Shown here piece after piece: positions 17,407 to 24,488 of a DNA stretch of 44,322 nucleotides; position 1 is the stretch's first letter, and each line of letters begins with the position of its first letter. A model generated the notes under the pieces. It made no database searches and was not told the origin of the DNA. It worked only from the letters and a program-made list of their open reading frames with translations. The position numbers and the translations under genes were made by a program. The DNA is taken from NCBI GenBank assembly GCA_937128235.1, contig CAKZMG010000260.1:1-44322 (forward strand), written 5' to 3'. The DNA is from an uncultured Verrucomicrobiales bacterium. Lineage in GTDB: Bacteria > Verrucomicrobiota > Verrucomicrobiia > Verrucomicrobiales > Akkermansiaceae.

Positions 17407-18294
17407 ATGTTAAAAACTTGGTTTTCCGTAATTTCTATCACTCTCCTCAGTTCTCTATTCGCTCTTAGCCAATCGAAAACTCTCAGTTTCGCTTCAGTCA
17501 GCGAAGGCGGGCAAGCCTACGAGGCTGAGGGCACCCTTCTCGATGATAAGGGAACGCTTGTCACCATCGCTCTCGTGGGAGCGAACCCTGAGAAGGCAAC
17601 CGTTAAAAATGCCAAGGGTGAGGACGTGAGTCTCAAGTTAGTCATCCATGATCCAGTGAGTAGAATCACACTTTTAGAACTTCCGGAGTCTGAGCGTAAG
17701 GGATTAAGCATCGTAACGATGATGGGGGATAGCACTAAGTTAGAGCCAGGAGATGCAGTGATCACAGACGTGACGAAGCGTGACGAAGTAAGCCGAGTGG
17801 TCAGCCATGTGAAACGTCACAACGGAAAAATCTTACCTCTAACATTTGTGAGAATCAATCACCCTGTGGGACTTCAGAATGCAGGGACTCCAGTTCTAAA
17901 CTCTAAAGATGAACTCGTGGCGTTCGTTTTTCAGAAAGACAATAGTGACAAGACGATGTTCGCTCTGCCAATAGAAGTGCTCACCAATGTGAAGCGCTTT
18001 GTGAAAGCTGGCGTAAGCACATTCAAGCCCTGCTGGATAGGAGTCAGTATGGATCACCTCAATGATGCACCAGTAATCATCGGTGTCCGCCCAGCCACTC
18101 CGGCTAGAAATGCAGGAGTGATGAAGGGCGATGTTGTCCTAGCCATCGATGGAATAAAAGTCCGTGACTACCCAGATGTGGTGAATGCTTTTTACTTCCT
18201 TCAGGCAGGTAAGCCTACTGAATTCAAAATACTCAGAGGCACTCAAATCATGAACCTCAGCGTGGTCCCTGAAGTGAACCCGCTCTATAAATAA
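17407..18294 (+). CDS. Catalytically dead HtrA/DegS-like protein with PDZ domain
   Basis: The protein (295 residues from ATG 17407; an in-frame TTG at 17401 is less likely) has a signal segment, a trypsin-like fold region (about 30-180) and one PDZ domain (about 205-292, with VIIGVRPATPARNAGVMKGDVVLAIDG). By alignment to the HtrA pattern, the catalytic His region TNAHVV is TIALVG here (Leu56), the Asp position in DPxxDLAxL reads DPVSRITLL (Arg86), and the Ser motif GNSGGP reads QNAGTP (Ala159). All three catalytic residues therefore appear to be lost. It probably binds peptides by its PDZ domain in the periplasm, perhaps sensing damage for the sigma/anti-sigma pair. Its stop overlaps the nadK start (TAATG). 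Confidence 0.75.
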   Translation: MLKTWFSVISITLLSSLFALSQSKTLSFASVSEGGQAYEAEGTLLDDKGTLVTIALVGANPEKATVKNAKGEDVSLKLVIHDPVSRITLLELPESERKGLSIVTMMGDSTKLEPGDAVITDVTKRDEVSRVVSHVKRHNGKILPLTFVRINHPVGLQNAGTPVLNSKDELVAFVFQKDNSDKTMFALPIEVLTNVKRFVKAGVSTFKPCWIGVSMDHLNDAPVIIGVRPATPARNAGVMKGDVVLAIDGIKVRDYPDVVNAFYFLQAGKPTEFKILRGTQIMNLSVVPEVNPLYK

Positions 18295-19154
18295 TGAAAG
18301 TAGGCATCATCGCAAATCCGTTTAAGGATGGAGTGAGTTCGGCTCTGTTGAAATTGTTAGAGATTCTTGAGTCTCACAAGCTTGACGCGACGGTAGAAGA
18401 TGAAACGATTTCCGCACTAGATCTCACCAAAAGAAACATCCCAGAACTTCCCGCTAAACAACTAGCGAAACAATGTGATGTAGTGATCGTTCTCGGTGGA
18501 GACGGCACTATTCTCGATGCCGCTCACCGTCTAGGTCCCACAGATGTAGCCGTAGCTGGGGTGAATCTCGGTCATCTGGGTTTTCTCACCAGTTGCAAAG
18601 ACACAGAAATGGAACTACTCGTCAGCTCTCTGGCAGCGAATACGCACCATGTCGTTCCCAGGATGCTTCTTAAGGCTACCATCAAACCTACAGATGGTTC
18701 CTCAGCAGAATTTTTTGCGGTCAATGAAATCACACTCACCCGTGGACAGACGGGTAGGATCGTGGCGATGGATGCCTTTATCGATGGTGATCTACTCAAC
18801 CATTACCGCGCGGATGGACTGATCGTAGCTACGCCTACAGGCTCCACAGCTTACTCGCTCGCGGCTGGTGGACCATTGCTTTCGCCGCGAGCTGAGAACA
18901 TAGTCATCACACCTATCTGCCCCCACAGCCTGAGTAATCGCTCACTGGTTCTAACAGATCGCTCCGTAGTAGAGCTAAAATCCGTCGATGACTCAGAAGC
19001 TCCCACTCTATTCAGTGCGGATGGACGCTGCCCGCTTGAGGTGCGGCACGGTGGAAAAATCATCGTTGAAAAAGCAGATCATAAACTCAACCTTATCCGC
19101 CTAGAAGGCAGATCATTCTTCTCCACCCTCAGACAGAAACTTCACTGGGGGTAA
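18294..19154 (+). CDS. nadK: NAD kinase
   Basis: NadK phosphorylates NAD to NADP. The 286-residue protein carries the signature GGDGT at residues 68-72 (VVIVLGGDGTILDAA), the GVNLGHLGFLT loop, NEITLTRG, and the DGLIVATPTGSTAYSLAAGGP motif followed by ITPICPHSLSNRSLVL. These are the ATP- and NAD-binding elements of the family. It starts in the stop of the HtrA-like gene (TAATG), so translation is coupled, and is followed after 7 bases by rnhB. The set nadK-rnhB-yraN-cca looks like a housekeeping operon. Confidence 0.96.
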   Translation: MKVGIIANPFKDGVSSALLKLLEILESHKLDATVEDETISALDLTKRNIPELPAKQLAKQCDVVIVLGGDGTILDAAHRLGPTDVAVAGVNLGHLGFLTSCKDTEMELLVSSLAANTHHVVPRMLLKATIKPTDGSSAEFFAVNEITLTRGQTGRIVAMDAFIDGDLLNHYRADGLIVATPTGSTAYSLAAGGPLLSPRAENIVITPICPHSLSNRSLVLTDRSVVELKSVDDSEAPTLFSADGRCPLEVRHGGKIIVEKADHKLNLIRLEGRSFFSTLRQKLHWG

Positions 19155-19161
19155 GTTTTTT

Positions 19162-19797
19162 ATGCCAGATTTATCCTACGAGAAAGCAGCGATCAAGCGT
19201 GGTGATGCGCTCAGTTTTGCGCAGATCGTGGGGATTGATGAAGCGGGGCGTGGTCCTCTCGCGGGACCAGTTTCTGCCGCTGCTGTGATCTTACCGAAAG
19301 GTTATAGCCATGATCTGTTAGATGATTCTAAAAAACTCAGCGAAAAGAAACGCGAGCTGATTTACCAAGACATCATCTCGGACAAGCGCATCCGCTGGGC
19401 GCATAGTTTTGCTGAGCCTGAAGAGATAGACCGCATCAATATTCTCAAGGCAACCCACGCAGCGATGGCACGTGCAGCAGCAGAGCTGGATGGTGATGAT
19501 GGTGAAATTTACTGCTTGATTGATGGCTTGGCGGTGAAAAATTTCCCTTTCGCCTCAGAAGGCATCGTCAAAGGTGATAGCAAAAGTCTGAGTATTGCAG
19601 CTGCAAGTATTATTGCTAAGGTCACGCGTGATAAGAAAATGCTGGAGTATGCGGAAGAATTCCCTGAGTATGGTTTCGAGAGACATAAAGGTTACGGAAC
19701 CAAGTTCCATATCGAAGCCCTCCAGAAACATGGTCCTACTAAGATACATCGTCAATCGTTTGCACCCGTTGCTCAACTCACCCTGCCGCTTGACTGA
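19162..19797 (+). CDS. rnhB: Ribonuclease HII
   Basis: RNase HII cleaves RNA in RNA/DNA hybrids and removes misincorporated ribonucleotides. The motif GIDEAGRGPLAGPVSAAAV (Asp26, Glu27) supplies two of the four acidic metal ligands; DDSKKLSEKKR, CLIDG (third Asp) and KGDSKSLSIAAASIIAKVTRD (fourth Asp) follow, then YGFERHKGYGT and the QSFAPV C terminus. The length of 211 residues is normal. Upstream GGGGGTAAG may serve as ribosome-binding site. Its stop overlaps the presumed start of yraN. Confidence 0.96.
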   Translation: MPDLSYEKAAIKRGDALSFAQIVGIDEAGRGPLAGPVSAAAVILPKGYSHDLLDDSKKLSEKKRELIYQDIISDKRIRWAHSFAEPEEIDRINILKATHAAMARAAAELDGDDGEIYCLIDGLAVKNFPFASEGIVKGDSKSLSIAAASIIAKVTRDKKMLEYAEEFPEYGFERHKGYGTKFHIEALQKHGPTKIHRQSFAPVAQLTLPLD

Positions 19798-20170
19798 TGC
19801 GCAGGGCGAGAAGATAAAGCACATCAAGATAGGTGAGATAGGGGAAAAAATGGCACGCCTCAGACTCTACGCCAATGGCAGAAAAATCCTCTACACGAAC
19901 TTCCGCGGACCCAATGGCGGGGAGGTAGATATCATCGCTAGAGATGGTGACACGCTCAGCTTCATAGAGGTGAAAACCCGCCGCAAACGCAGCACCAGCC
20001 GACCACTGGAAGCGGTGAACGCAGAGAAGCAACAACTCATCAAACGAGGAGCCAGAGCCTGGCTAAAACTCCTAGACGATGACGACATACTCTGGAGATT
20101 CGATGTGGTAGAAGTGGAACTCACCGAAGGAGAGAAGCCAGAGATCACAGTGATCAATGGAGCGTTTTAA
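19790..20170 (+). CDS. yraN: YraN/UPF0102 family protein, putative endonuclease
   Basis: The reading frame shows the conserved UPF0102 opening GEIGEKMARLRLYANGRKIL and the nuclease-like core GGEVDIIARDGDTLSFIEVKTRR, followed by an Arg/Lys-rich helix and a terminal FDVVEVEL strand. The fold is related to restriction endonucleases; cellular role is unclear. No ATG lies at a sensible place: the first ATG after rnhB (19850) would cut off the GEIGE helix. I placed the start at TTG 19790, inside the 3' end of rnhB, giving 126 residues, which is usual for the family. rnhB-yraN adjacency is common in bacteria. Confidence 0.8.
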   Translation: MTDAQGEKIKHIKIGEIGEKMARLRLYANGRKILYTNFRGPNGGEVDIIARDGDTLSFIEVKTRRKRSTSRPLEAVNAEKQQLIKRGARAWLKLLDDDDILWRFDVVEVELTEGEKPEITVINGAF

Positions 20171-20192
20171 CAAGGAGAGATCAGTCATCTCA

Positions 20193-20210
20193 GTCCTATA
20201 AGACTTATGT
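20193..20210 (+). repeat. GTCCTATAAGACTTATGT short repeat
   Basis: This 18-base motif between yraN and cca closely resembles the pair at 43975-44007 (GTCCTATAAGACCTAT and GACTTATGTGTCCTAT). It is one of two places in the window with this CCTATAAG-type motif. Role unknown. Confidence 0.4.
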
Positions 20211-20256
20211 TTTTCTAGGTTGATCTAAATGTCTCGCTGGAATAGTCTCATCAGCA

Positions 20257-21570
20257 ATGAAAGAAGTGGCAAAGAGTGTGGCGGGTAAGCTGAGAGATGC
20301 GGGGTATGTGGCGTACTTTGCTGGGGGATGTGTTAGGGATGCCTTGCTAGGAGAAGAAGCGAAGGATTATGACATCGCCACCAGCGCGACTCCAGAGCAG
20401 GTTCAGAAGGTATTCCCTAATGCAGATGCCATCGGAGCACACTTCGGGGTGATGCTGGTGAAACGTGATGGGATACATTTTGAAGTGGCTACCTTTAGAA
20501 CTGATGGTAGCTATCATGATGGACGCAGACCGGAGAGCGTGGAGTTCTCCAGCCCAGAAGAAGATGCTCAGCGGAGAGATTTCACCGTGAATGGTCTGTT
20601 CCAAGATCCGGAGACTGGTGAAGTGATCGACTACGTGAATGGTCAAGCAGATCTGAAAGCGCGAGTCTTGCGAGCGATTGGTAATCCAGTTGAGAGATTC
20701 CAAGAGGATGCTCTGCGGCTACTGCGTGCAGTGAGATTTGCCACGACTCTTGGGTTTGAAATAGAGGCTAAAACCTGGGAGGCAGTCTGTGATAATGCTC
20801 ATCTGTTAGAAAAAATTTCTATCGAACGAATCCAAGCTGAGTTTTCCAGGATCATCGTTTCTCCTAACCGAAGGCGTGGACTTGAGCTGTTAGTGGATAG
20901 CGGATTAATCAATTATTTCCTCCCAGAGGTGCTAGATCTTATAGGGTGTGAACAGCCGCCGCAGTGGCATCCAGAAGGCGATGTTTATGTGCACACTTGT
21001 ATCATGTTAGAAATGTTAGGTGATGAGGAAGTGCCGCTTACTCTCGCTCTAGCAGTGCTGCTGCACGACATCGGTAAGCCCGCAACCTACACCTACGATG
21101 AAGAAGATCAGCGCATTCGCTTCAATGGTCACGATGCTGTGGGTGCGGATATGAGTGAGGTGATCTTACGCAGGATGAAATACTCCAATGACACCATAGA
21201 AGATGTGCGGGTGATGGTGGCGAATCACATGAATTTCATGCATGTGCAGCTGATGAAGGTATCTAAACTGAAGAGATTCATGTCGCGCGATACCTTTGAC
21301 CAAGAAATAGAGCTGCACCGGGTGGACTGTGCCAGTAGTAATGGCTTCACCGATAACTACGACTTTGTGTTGGCGAAGCGTGAGGAATTTGCGAACGAGC
21401 CATTGATCCCTGAGCCACTGATAAAAGGCAGAGATCTGATGGAACTAGGGCTTTCTCCTGGACCGAAATTTAAAGAAATACTCACTGCCGTGCAGAACGA
21501 GCAACTGGAGGGAAGGCTGAAGGATAGCGAAGCTGCCATCGCCTGGGTGAAGGAGAAGTATGGAATCTGA
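20257..21570 (+). CDS. CCA tRNA nucleotidyltransferase / poly(A) polymerase family with HD domain
   Basis: The 437-residue enzyme has the class II nucleotidyltransferase head: GGCVRDALLGEEAKDYDIATSATPEQV, with the two metal-binding Asp residues, then RRDFTVNGLFQDPETGEVIDYVNG and RVLRAIGNPVERFQEDALRLLRAVRFA, the family's RNA-binding neck motifs. A C-terminal HD phosphohydrolase domain follows (VLLHDIGKPATYT and NGHDAVGAD at about 270-300). It adds CCA to tRNA 3' ends or adenylates RNA; sequence motifs alone do not separate cca from pcnB. Its end overlaps the start of the next gene by 11 bases. Confidence 0.9.
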   Translation: MKEVAKSVAGKLRDAGYVAYFAGGCVRDALLGEEAKDYDIATSATPEQVQKVFPNADAIGAHFGVMLVKRDGIHFEVATFRTDGSYHDGRRPESVEFSSPEEDAQRRDFTVNGLFQDPETGEVIDYVNGQADLKARVLRAIGNPVERFQEDALRLLRAVRFATTLGFEIEAKTWEAVCDNAHLLEKISIERIQAEFSRIIVSPNRRRGLELLVDSGLINYFLPEVLDLIGCEQPPQWHPEGDVYVHTCIMLEMLGDEEVPLTLALAVLLHDIGKPATYTYDEEDQRIRFNGHDAVGADMSEVILRRMKYSNDTIEDVRVMVANHMNFMHVQLMKVSKLKRFMSRDTFDQEIELHRVDCASSNGFTDNYDFVLAKREEFANEPLIPEPLIKGRDLMELGLSPGPKFKEILTAVQNEQLEGRLKDSEAAIAWVKEKYGI

Positions 21571-22102
21571 TCCCTACAAAAGCCCAGTAGAGCAAACTCT
21601 GTTAGAGGTAGAAAACCTCGAACCAATCGACCTGCGAGAGCGTTTCCGAAATGAAGAAATGACGGTGCTTGCGGTGGGTTGGTTCTATTATTTTTTTGGC
21701 AGTCTTCTCGCAACCACAGGCGCAGGATTGCTCACCGGATTTTTCTTGATGGAAAATGCTCTCATGGGCTTGATGGGAGCTGTGTGTCTGATCATCGGAC
21801 CCGTTTACATCATCACTGGTTTCGGGTTAAGGAGATTTGATGTCTGGGCGAGAGTGCCCTCGATAGTCGCGGCACTTGTAGCCATCGTCATCCCGCCAGT
21901 GGGACTACTCGCGGGAGTGGTGTGCCTGTATTTGCTGTGCAGGAATGCCGTGCGCGAGATGTTCACCCTACAGTATCAGGCTGCCGTGGTGGCGGAGGGC
22001 GAAATCATCGGTCACTACGGCTGGCTCGCCGTAGTGGGTGGAGTGCTCAGCGGAGCTACGCTAGGCTTACTCGGCTACCTGCTCTCCCAAGGCTTTCTTT
22101 AG
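21560..22102 (+). CDS. Small integral membrane protein of unknown function
   Basis: The 180-residue protein has a soluble N terminus (MESDPYKSPVEQTLLEVEN) and about five membrane segments, with no transporter or enzyme motif I recognise. It starts within the last codons of the cca-like gene (11-base overlap), so it is translationally coupled to it. The last 18 codons (SGATLGLLGYLLSQGFL) lie in the 65-bp sequence that is repeated 830 bp further on, where the same DNA encodes the C terminus of RseP on the other strand. Before the cassette entered, this gene and rseP probably overlapped by 36 bases. Confidence 0.7.
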   Translation: MESDPYKSPVEQTLLEVENLEPIDLRERFRNEEMTVLAVGWFYYFFGSLLATTGAGLLTGFFLMENALMGLMGAVCLIIGPVYIITGFGLRRFDVWARVPSIVAALVAIVIPPVGLLAGVVCLYLLCRNAVREMFTLQYQAAVVAEGEIIGHYGWLAVVGGVLSGATLGLLGYLLSQGFL

Positions 22103-22110
22103 CGGAGTGA
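22046..22110. repeat. 65-bp direct repeat, left copy
   Basis: This sequence matches 22876-22940 at 63 of 65 positions; differences are at 22090 (A, T in the other copy) and 22108 (T, C). It contains the 3' end and stop of the membrane-protein gene. The match stops abruptly at both ends. Confidence 0.97.
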
Positions 22111-22176
22111 TATAATTCACCGCGAAAGCCACCCCTCAGAAAAAAACAAGACAAACCGCTAGAAAACTGCTAAAGT

Positions 22177-22413
22177 ATGAACATGAACGCAGAAACAATC
22201 ATTCAACAAAACACACGCTTTGACCGTGCCGGAAGCCCCTTAGAAGTGGTTATCCCTTACGAGCAATTTATCGACTTTATCGAAGAGCACGGACTTGATT
22301 TAACCGATGAAGAAAAGCAAGCAATCCGCGAAGCACAAGCAGATATCAAAGCGGGGCGCCATGATCGCTTCATTAGCTCTGAGGATATGAAAAAAGAACT
22401 CGGATTATCTTGA
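22177..22413 (+). CDS. Type II antitoxin
   Basis: The 78-residue protein starts at ATG 22177 (MNMNAETIIQQ...) and overlaps the toxin start (TGATG). Its centre, PLEVVIPYEQFIDFIEEHG, resembles the C-terminal part of Phd/YefM-type antitoxins, and the end RFISSEDMKKELGLS is an amphipathic, acidic/basic tail of the kind that wraps a RelE-type toxin. I see no clear DNA-binding fold. Assignment rests mainly on its small size and coupling to a recognisable toxin. Confidence 0.75.
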   Translation: MNMNAETIIQQNTRFDRAGSPLEVVIPYEQFIDFIEEHGLDLTDEEKQAIREAQADIKAGRHDRFISSEDMKKELGLS

Positions 22414-22700
22414 TGCATAAAGTCATTTACACGCGTGCAGCCAATCGCTCATTGCGTCGGATTGCAAAAGATAGAGTTTCGCAGATCATTAGCTCTATTG
22501 ATGAAATGGCAGAACTTGAGAATCCTCTAAGCCATCAAAATGTAAAAGCAATGAAAGCCGAATGGGCAGGTTGCTTCAGGCTTCGCATTGGTAGTTACCG
22601 GGCAATATTTGGAATGAATCCAGATCCCGAAGCATCGCCAGAAGAGCAACTGCTTTTAATTAGCGTCGAGGTAATAGGCTCTCGCGGAAGCATTTACTAA
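22413..22700 (+). CDS. RelE/ParE family toxin
   Basis: The 95-residue protein has the RelE/ParE pattern: HKVIYTRAANRSLRRIAKDRVSQIISSI at the N terminus, a central KAMKAEWAGCFRLRIGSYRAIFGM (the RLRVGDYR-type core), and a final strand VEVIGSRGSIY (compare IGHR..VY). RelE toxins are ribosome-dependent mRNA interferases and ParE toxins block gyrase; the sequence does not separate them. ATG 22413 is the preferred start, overlapping the antitoxin stop; TTG 22410 would add one residue. A 176-base non-coding stretch follows to the right repeat. Confidence 0.85.
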   Translation: MHKVIYTRAANRSLRRIAKDRVSQIISSIDEMAELENPLSHQNVKAMKAEWAGCFRLRIGSYRAIFGMNPDPEASPEEQLLLISVEVIGSRGSIY

Positions 22701-22875
22701 TGCGAAATATAGGAAATTTCTTCTTTTAGCGGGCTCTCCAGCAGATGTGCATGATTCTTTTCCGAAAGTTTACGACAGAATGATTCTAAGCCTATTGAGT
22801 GCTGGAAGAATCACAGCTTTTTAATTTTTTAGCGGGAGGTTTGAGGTATGGTTGAGCTTAGAGGTGTTTTTTACA

Positions 22876-22940
22876 CTCAGCGGAGCTACGCTAGGCTTAC
22901 TCGGCTACCTGCTCTCCCATGGCTTTCTTTAGCGGAGCGA
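22876..22940. repeat. 65-bp direct repeat, right copy
   Basis: Second copy of 22046-22110 (63/65 identical). It contains the stop and last 14 codons of rseP on the minus strand. The shared word TTTAGCGG near its end also occurs twice inside the cassette (22725 and 22828). Confidence 0.97.
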
Positions 22941-24363
22941 GATCGAAGGTGGGACCTTCTTTTGGGATGGTGTCGGTGGTGATTTTACTATCCCTGTGAG
23001 ATATATCCTTGATAGTGACATAAACGAACATGCTGAGTAGCATCAGGACGAAGGCAGTTTGCACGTATTCTAAGACTCTTGTATTCATCGGCTTCTTGCG
23101 GATCATTTCGCCTAATGCCATCGTGATATGACCACCGTCAAGCACTGGGAATGGAAGCAGATTAAAGATCGCTAAGTTGATGTTGAAGATCACCCAGAAG
23201 TAAAAAATGTAGTTGATGGGGTAGTCGCTATCTAGCAGCTGATACTGGACACGACCAATGCCAACTGGTCCCGAAAGCTGATCAAGCCCGATGCTAGATT
23301 CCGTAGAGGTAAGTTTTTTGATGGTAGTGAACATCATCATCCCACTTTCTTTGAGCTGCTTCCCTGGAGTTGGGTAAACGAGCACTGGTGGGTCGTTTGC
23401 GAAGCCTACTCCGAGCATTGGGAGGAGTTCCGCATCATCGTGCTGCTTCCATCCATTACTTGGGGTGAGCGCCATGGTTTTAAGTTCTACTGGCTTTCCA
23501 TCACGTAGCACAGTGAGGGAGATGAGCTTGCTTGCCTGCTTTTTTACTAGATCAGTGAATTGCCCGTAACTGTAAATTTTCTCACCATTCACTGCGTCAA
23601 TGACATCGCCTTCTTTCATTTTACTGTAGTGTGCAGGAGTTCCTTCTTTGATGGGTCCAACTGTGAGCAGGTATCTAGGACCCACACCTACTTGTCTGGT
23701 TCCTCTACGTTTGAACAGGCTGCCATCTTCCGCTTTAAATTCACTTGTGAGAGTGATTTCCTCGCCGCCACGCTCCACTAGAAATTCTATTTCTTCTCCT
23801 TCACTGAAAATAATGAGTTCTCTAACAGAATCTAAATTTCCCTGAAAACCATTTACTGGAGTTCCTTGAACTTTCAGAATTTTGTCACCGAGCTGGAAGC
23901 CTGCTTTGGCAGCTGGCATGTCAGCCGCTACGTATCCCACTTCTGTGGTTTTCACTACTTTGTCAGGAACTCCGATCCACCAGATTATACACGCAGCGAA
24001 CACAGCGAGTAAAAATGAGAACAATGGTCCAGCGAAAGCTACGATGATTTTATCAATTGGTTTGATTGGTGGGAGTGGTTCTTTGCGGTCGCTATTATCG
24101 CCTTCGATGCTTTCCATGGGAGCCATCTGAGGGAGTGCCACAAATCCACCTGCTGGGATGGAGCCGAGACCGTATTGGACGCCATTGATGGTCTTTTTCC
24201 AAATCGGCTTACCGAACCAAATCTGGAATCTATCCACATGCAGACCTCTCCAGCGTGCTGCGAGGAAATGCCCTAGCTCGTGAACGAAGATGATGATGTT
24301 GAAGCTGAGTAGCACGAGCAAGATGAGCCCGATGACTTTGAGTATGTGCAAGAATGTTTCCAT
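22897..24363 (-). CDS. rseP: Site-2 zinc metalloprotease RseP
   Basis: RseP cuts anti-sigma factors and signal-peptide remnants within the inner membrane. The first membrane helix carries the zinc motif HELGH (His28, Glu29, His32), and a late helix has FNLLPFPVLDGGH, the second active-site motif. Two PDZ domains lie between (about residues 125-200 and 215-295). I chose the Met at 24363 because it puts the HELGH helix near the N terminus (488 residues); upstream in-frame Met codons reach 24459 but overlap the divergent promoter region. The C-terminal 14 codons lie in a duplicated 65-bp sequence. It may process the anti-sigma factor encoded at 16893. Confidence 0.94.
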   Translation of the reverse strand: METFLHILKVIGLILLVLLSFNIIIFVHELGHFLAARWRGLHVDRFQIWFGKPIWKKTINGVQYGLGSIPAGGFVALPQMAPMESIEGDNSDRKEPLPPIKPIDKIIVAFAGPLFSFLLAVFAACIIWWIGVPDKVVKTTEVGYVAADMPAAKAGFQLGDKILKVQGTPVNGFQGNLDSVRELIIFSEGEEIEFLVERGGEEITLTSEFKAEDGSLFKRRGTRQVGVGPRYLLTVGPIKEGTPAHYSKMKEGDVIDAVNGEKIYSYGQFTDLVKKQASKLISLTVLRDGKPVELKTMALTPSNGWKQHDDAELLPMLGVGFANDPPVLVYPTPGKQLKESGMMMFTTIKKLTSTESSIGLDQLSGPVGIGRVQYQLLDSDYPINYIFYFWVIFNINLAIFNLLPFPVLDGGHITMALGEMIRKKPMNTRVLEYVQTAFVLMLLSMFVYVTIKDISHRDSKITTDTIPKEGPTFDLAPLKKAMGEQVAE

Positions 24364-24452
24364 AGAATAATGTCTGTGTGCTGAGAAATCTACGTTCATC
24401 CACCAGTAACACAAGCTATAAAATGAGGGTAAACTTGAGGATTTGAAATAGA

Positions 24453-24481
24453 TTGACATTTTTTCTCAATGTACTTAAATT
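24453..24481 (+). promoter_or_regulatory. Candidate promoter for the propeller-cupredoxin gene
   Basis: TTGACA (24453-24458) and TAAATT (24476-24481) are separated by 17 bases, a good sigma-70-like spacing. The expected start of transcription would fall at or next to the ATG at 24489, suggesting a very short leader or leaderless mRNA. TATATT at 24483 is an alternative -10 but lies too close to the gene. Confidence 0.35.
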
Positions 24482-24488
24482 TTATATT

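Larger units (their letters stand above)
22046..22940. mobile_element. Toxin-antitoxin cassette bounded by 65-bp direct repeats
   Basis: Two near-identical 65-bp sequences flank an 830-bp unit that carries only an antitoxin-toxin pair and non-coding DNA. No transposase or integrase is present. Each repeat contains both the stop of the membrane-protein gene (plus strand) and the last codons and stop of rseP (minus strand), so both host genes stay intact. The simplest reading is insertion with a long target duplication, or site-specific recombination by an enzyme encoded elsewhere. A local tandem duplication followed by decay is the alternative. Confidence 0.55.
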
